From an uncultured Acidimicrobiales bacterium (lineage in GTDB: Bacteria > Actinomycetota > Acidimicrobiia > Acidimicrobiales > CALAML01), in NCBI GenBank assembly GCA_937925845.1, contig CALAML010000221.1, forward strand, positions 1-36,152: a DNA stretch of 36,152 nucleotides, read 5' to 3'. A program made the position numbers and the translations under genes. The notes below the pieces were generated by a model. That model was not told where the DNA came from. It worked only from the letters and a program-made list of their open reading frames with translations, and made no database searches. This document shows positions 33,789-36,152 of the stretch, piece by piece. Positions within the stretch are counted from its first letter, which is position 1, and every line of letters starts with the position of its first letter.

Positions 33789-34628
33789 TCAGCGGCTGAG
33801 CCTCGATCGGGAAATGGCGGCGTCGTCGACAAAGATGGTGGCGTCGACCGGCCGCAGGTCGTCGGTGTAGTTGTTCACCGACCAGTTGATCCAGCCATTG
33901 GGTTGGCGAAGGGTCCTGATGCCGGTGCGATTGATGATTCTGGTGCCGTCGACCCACACTCGAAGCCCACCGTCGGGCTGGACCTGACCGTTCGCCGTCG
34001 AGGAAATGTCGAGCCAGGCTTCGATGTGAACCCATTCGCCGACCGGCAGAGCTACATCGGCGGTCGGCGCGTAGCTGCGGTTGGGGCCGTGGTGGTAGAC
34101 GTAGAGTTCCATGTCGCCGTCGGGTTGGTTGCCGACGTTGAACGACAGCAGCGATTCGCTCGGGGCTGCGGAGTCTCGGCTCTTGAACTGGAAGATGTTC
34201 CACCAGTCCTGCGTGTCGAAGCGGCGGGGAAACAGGAACCATGCCGAATAGTACGCCCGGTCGGGCAGCTCTTCGACCACCACGTTGTTCTGCACCCAGG
34301 TGCGGAAGAGTCGGGCGCCCTGCTGGGCGTTGTCGGCCCCGGTGATACGCAGCGCCACCGAGTGATCGCCGCTACGGGCCTGTCGATCGGTTACCCAAAC
34401 CCGGGCCGTCCCGGGTGGCGTGTTGGAGTTGAAGATCCCGCCCGATTGGCCATCGGGGCCAAGCCATTGGGAGATGTCACCGGTCTCATGGTCGGCCGAC
34501 CAAATCACGTCTCCCGACTGGCACGACGCCGCACTTAGCGCCAACGCCACGCCGAGGACCAGCGCCGCGCTAACCCACCGGCCAACCCGCTGCCGGACCG
34601 CGCGCTTTGGAGCTTTCCCTATCTCCAT
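33789..34628 (-). CDS. Secreted polysaccharide-lyase-like protein (heparin-lyase-type jelly roll)
   Basis: 279 residues. The basic N-terminus KAPKRAVRQRVGRW precedes a hydrophobic core and LSAASCQSG, a possible lipobox or signal peptidase site. The mature part resembles the PF14099 polysaccharide lyase jelly roll: VIWSADHETGDISQW, ARSGDHSVALRITG, RAYYSAWFLFPRRFDTQDWWNIFQFKSRD, LPVGEWVHIEAWLDISS, GGLRVWVDGTRI and a C-terminal ATIFVDDAAIS. Catalytic residues cannot be fixed by eye; some members only bind glycans. ATG 34628 is preferred over the GTG one codon upstream. It ends 61 nt before the FAD/Fe-S gene on the same strand, so read-through into that operon is possible. Confidence 0.72.
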   Translation of the reverse strand: MEIGKAPKRAVRQRVGRWVSAALVLGVALALSAASCQSGDVIWSADHETGDISQWLGPDGQSGGIFNSNTPPGTARVWVTDRQARSGDHSVALRITGADNAQQGARLFRTWVQNNVVVEELPDRAYYSAWFLFPRRFDTQDWWNIFQFKSRDSAAPSESLLSFNVGNQPDGDMELYVYHHGPNRSYAPTADVALPVGEWVHIEAWLDISSTANGQVQPDGGLRVWVDGTRIINRTGIRTLRQPNGWINWSVNNYTDDLRPVDATIFVDDAAISRSRLSR

Positions 34629-34666
34629 CACAACAGACTAACTCAATTGCCGGCGAGCAGAGCACC

Positions 34667-34717
34667 CGAAATGTCGGAACCTGACCGAGATAGTGCGCGT
34701 CAACTTCCGACATTTCG
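34667..34717. repeat. Dispersed inverted repeat, copy 2 (13-bp arms, 25-nt spacer)
   Basis: CGAAATGTCGGAA (34667-34679) is the exact reverse complement of TTCCGACATTTCG (34705-34717). The 25-nt spacer differs in sequence from that of copy 1 at 9388-9434 but has exactly the same length. It lies 26 nt past the stop of the minus-strand lipase gene and 39 nt upstream of the polysaccharide-lyase-like gene start. Confidence 0.85.
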
Positions 34718-34742
34718 ACAGGTACGGGCCTGAGCCCCAGCA

Positions 34743-35570
34743 CTAGGAAGTTACCGAGTCCAGCCAGTTGATGAGATCGGCGAGAACTTCGTCGCGGTTG
34801 GTCTCGTTGACCAGCTCGTGTTTGGCACCGTCGTAGAGCTTGATGCGCTTGTCGAGGCTGGGCATATCAACAACCGCCTGCACCGAATCACCTGGCGGAA
34901 CGAAGGGGTCAGCGGTGCCGTGAAAGAGCCCTACCGGCATGGTGAGGCGGTCGAGTTCGGCCCGAAACTCATCGAGGGCCACTACTTCGGATTCGAGCAG
35001 CGGCCGCTTGTACTTGCCGCGGTACACCAGCGGGTCGGCGTCGTAGTCTCGGCACACGTCCTCGTCGCGGGACATGCCCATCGGGTCGGAGTCTTCTTCG
35101 GGCAGTTCCGGCTCAGCCAAGACCGCTCGGGCCCATTTCCAGTCGCCGATCACCGCACCGAGGAAGCTGACGGCCCGAACCCGTTCGGGCCAACGTTGGG
35201 CGAACCGAGCCGACAGTAGGCCACCCATCGAGTGCCCCATCAGGATGAGGGGCATCTCGGACCCTGCGCCAAAAATTGCGTCGGCCACCGCACCAAGGTC
35301 GTCGACCACCAGGCCAAAGTCGGTGATCAGCGCCCGCTCACCTTCGGAGTGTCCATGGCCAACATGGTCCGACGCCACCACCGAATAGCCGGCGTCGTTG
35401 AACGCTTGGGCCACATGGGCGTAGCGGCCACCGTGTTCCGCGTAGCCGTGCACAATCATCACTAGGGCACGGGCCTCGGCCACCGGCCAGGCGCGCACAT
35501 GAACGGCGCCGCCATGACCGGCAACGGTGGTTTCGGTAGCGGGGTGGTCAAGGTTCGGAACCGGACTCAT
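34743..35570 (-). CDS. Monoacylglycerol-lipase-like alpha/beta hydrolase
   Basis: 275 residues of the serine aminopeptidase S33/Hydrolase_4 group. It has ARALVMIVHGYAEHGGRYAHVAQAFNDAGYSVVASDHVGHGHSEG, the signature of monoglyceride lipases, and the triad S114 (MGHSMGG), D221 (HGTADPFVPPGDS) and H251 (GAKHELVNE). It should release fatty acids from monoacylglycerols or lysophospholipids. No signal peptide is visible, so it acts in the cytoplasm or at the membrane face. ATG 35570 (MSPVPNLDHP) is chosen because the longer open frame upstream has no family character and runs across the oxidoreductase remnant. It is followed by the inverted repeat at 34667-34717. Confidence 0.87.
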   Translation of the reverse strand: MSPVPNLDHPATETTVAGHGGAVHVRAWPVAEARALVMIVHGYAEHGGRYAHVAQAFNDAGYSVVASDHVGHGHSEGERALITDFGLVVDDLGAVADAIFGAGSEMPLILMGHSMGGLLSARFAQRWPERVRAVSFLGAVIGDWKWARAVLAEPELPEEDSDPMGMSRDEDVCRDYDADPLVYRGKYKRPLLESEVVALDEFRAELDRLTMPVGLFHGTADPFVPPGDSVQAVVDMPSLDKRIKLYDGAKHELVNETNRDEVLADLINWLDSVTS

Positions 35571-35703
35571 CAGCAGCCGAGCATAGACCCGGGGATCGGG
35601 CCGCGAAGTCGACTCTCTCGAATGGTCAGGCGAGGAGTGCCCTGGCTTACGAACAAGTTCGGCGGCAAATGTCCAGGCGACGGCGGGACCGCTCCATCCC
35701 GAC

Positions 35704-35862
35704 TCAGGAGATCCACTCGGCGATGGCTTCACGGGAGCGTTGCCGGGTGGCTTCGTCGGGGGCCGAAATGCCGATGCGTAGTTCGGTGGCTCCGGCGTCG
35801 ATGTAGCGCTGGAAGCCTTCGGCCACCTGATCCATGGTGCCGAAGAGATCGAGTTCGCCACC
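35704..35862 (-). pseudogene. C-terminal remnant of an LLM-class oxidoreductase
   Basis: About 52 codons ending in TGA read GELDLFGTMDQVAEGFQRY, then IDAGATELRIGISAPDE, then REAIAEWIS. This is the usual C-terminal tail of luciferase-like F420-dependent oxidoreductases (xGTxxQVAExxxxYxxAGxxxL...). Nothing upstream, in any frame of the minus strand as far as the opposing membrane-protein gene at 35964, resembles the first 280 residues of the family. It therefore appears to be a truncated relic. A very short real gene is less likely. Confidence 0.55.
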
Positions 35863-35951
35863 GGCGGGGAGACCTCCCCGTTGTCGGCCTGATCGCCGAA
35901 GGGCAAAATTCGTAGCAAACTCTGTAGTGCCGGGGCACAAGAGCTGAAATC

Positions 35952-35960
35952 AGGGGGAAG
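35952..35960 (+). promoter_or_regulatory. Ribosome binding site of the right-edge partial gene
   Basis: AGGGGGAAG precedes ATG 35964 by three bases. It also serves the second in-frame ATG at 35970 with more usual spacing, so initiation may occur at either. Confidence 0.5.
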
Positions 35961-35963
35961 TTG

Positions 35964-36152
35964 ATGACGATGAATGACAGCCCAGCCGAGCAAGCCGCGC
36001 GCCCACCATCGACAGGTGGCACCGCTAGATCGGAAGAGACTCGCCCGAAGCGCCATCCTGCGTTTCTGGTGCTGATTGCCCTGATCGTAGCAACCAACGC
36101 CTTTACGGCGTTTGTCCTGGCTCGGCGAGCCTTTGGGCCCGTAGACCCGTAC
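35964..36152 (+). CDS. N-terminal part of a membrane-anchored protein, cut by the window end
   Basis: 63 codons are open to the window edge. Residues 1-29 are hydrophilic (MTMNDSPAEQAARPPSTGG ... ETRPKR). They are followed by one hydrophobic segment, about 31-50 (HPAFLVLIALIVATNAFTAFVLARR), with positive residues on both sides. This fits a single N-terminal membrane anchor with a cytoplasmic tail. The rest lies outside the window, so no function can be given. A purine-rich RBS and absence of competing genes support it. Confidence 0.6.
   Translation, partial: MTMNDSPAEQAARPPSTGGTARSEETRPKRHPAFLVLIALIVATNAFTAFVLARRAFGPVDPY

Overview
The window looks like chromosomal DNA from a high-GC actinomycete, most likely an uncultured or marine/soil member of the Acidimicrobiia. 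This is inferred from the high GC, frequent GTG and TTG starts, two F420-type flavin enzyme families (a luciferase-like oxidoreductase and a PPOX-class protein), CaiB and crotonase acyl-CoA enzymes, and a carotenoid oxygenase. No rRNA, tRNA, CRISPR array, prophage or intact insertion sequence was seen. Genes are mostly single units or short operons of catabolic and envelope functions.

Layout. Positions 1-2.4 kb hold two related, undescribed glycine-rich membrane proteins on the minus strand. 2.5-9.4 kb hold, on the plus strand, a luciferase-like F420 oxidoreductase, a carotenoid cleavage oxygenase and a large secreted beta-propeller protein with a C-terminal Calx-beta domain. 9.4-18.1 kb hold a minus-strand aquaporin, divergent from a plus-strand run: a ThDP enzyme of the acetolactate synthase type, a PPOX-class flavin/F420 protein translationally coupled to an FAD monooxygenase, a DUF3500 protein, an alpha/beta hydrolase and an N-acyl-D-amino-acid deacylase. 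18.2-25.8 kb hold a winged-helix (HTH_42) protein, a crotonase with a degenerate N-terminal half, a carboxymuconolactone decarboxylase-like protein, a conserved unknown with an NTF2-like partner, a secreted unknown and a CaiB/BaiF CoA-transferase. 25.9-28.6 kb hold two overlapping CNNM/CBS/CorC membrane proteins. 28.7-34.6 kb hold a molybdenum hydroxylase operon (fused FAD/2Fe-2S subunit, Mo subunit, lipoprotein esterase, each overlapping the next by GTGA), preceded by a secreted polysaccharide-lyase-like protein. 34.7-36.2 kb hold a monoacylglycerol-lipase-like enzyme, the C-terminal remnant of a luciferase-like oxidoreductase and the first 63 codons of a membrane protein.

The most unusual signals are not genes. 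There is a 163-bp MITE-like element (16043-16205) whose terminus supplies the stop codon of the upstream hydrolase gene. There is a compact cluster of nested palindromic repeats between two convergent genes (18063-18190). There are two dispersed inverted repeats, 25 kb apart, with the same arms and the same 25-nt spacing (9388-9434 and 34667-34717). The tandem membrane-protein pair at the left end also appears to be a lineage-specific family built from a duplicated unit.

Functional assignments rest on motif recognition by eye. No database search was run.
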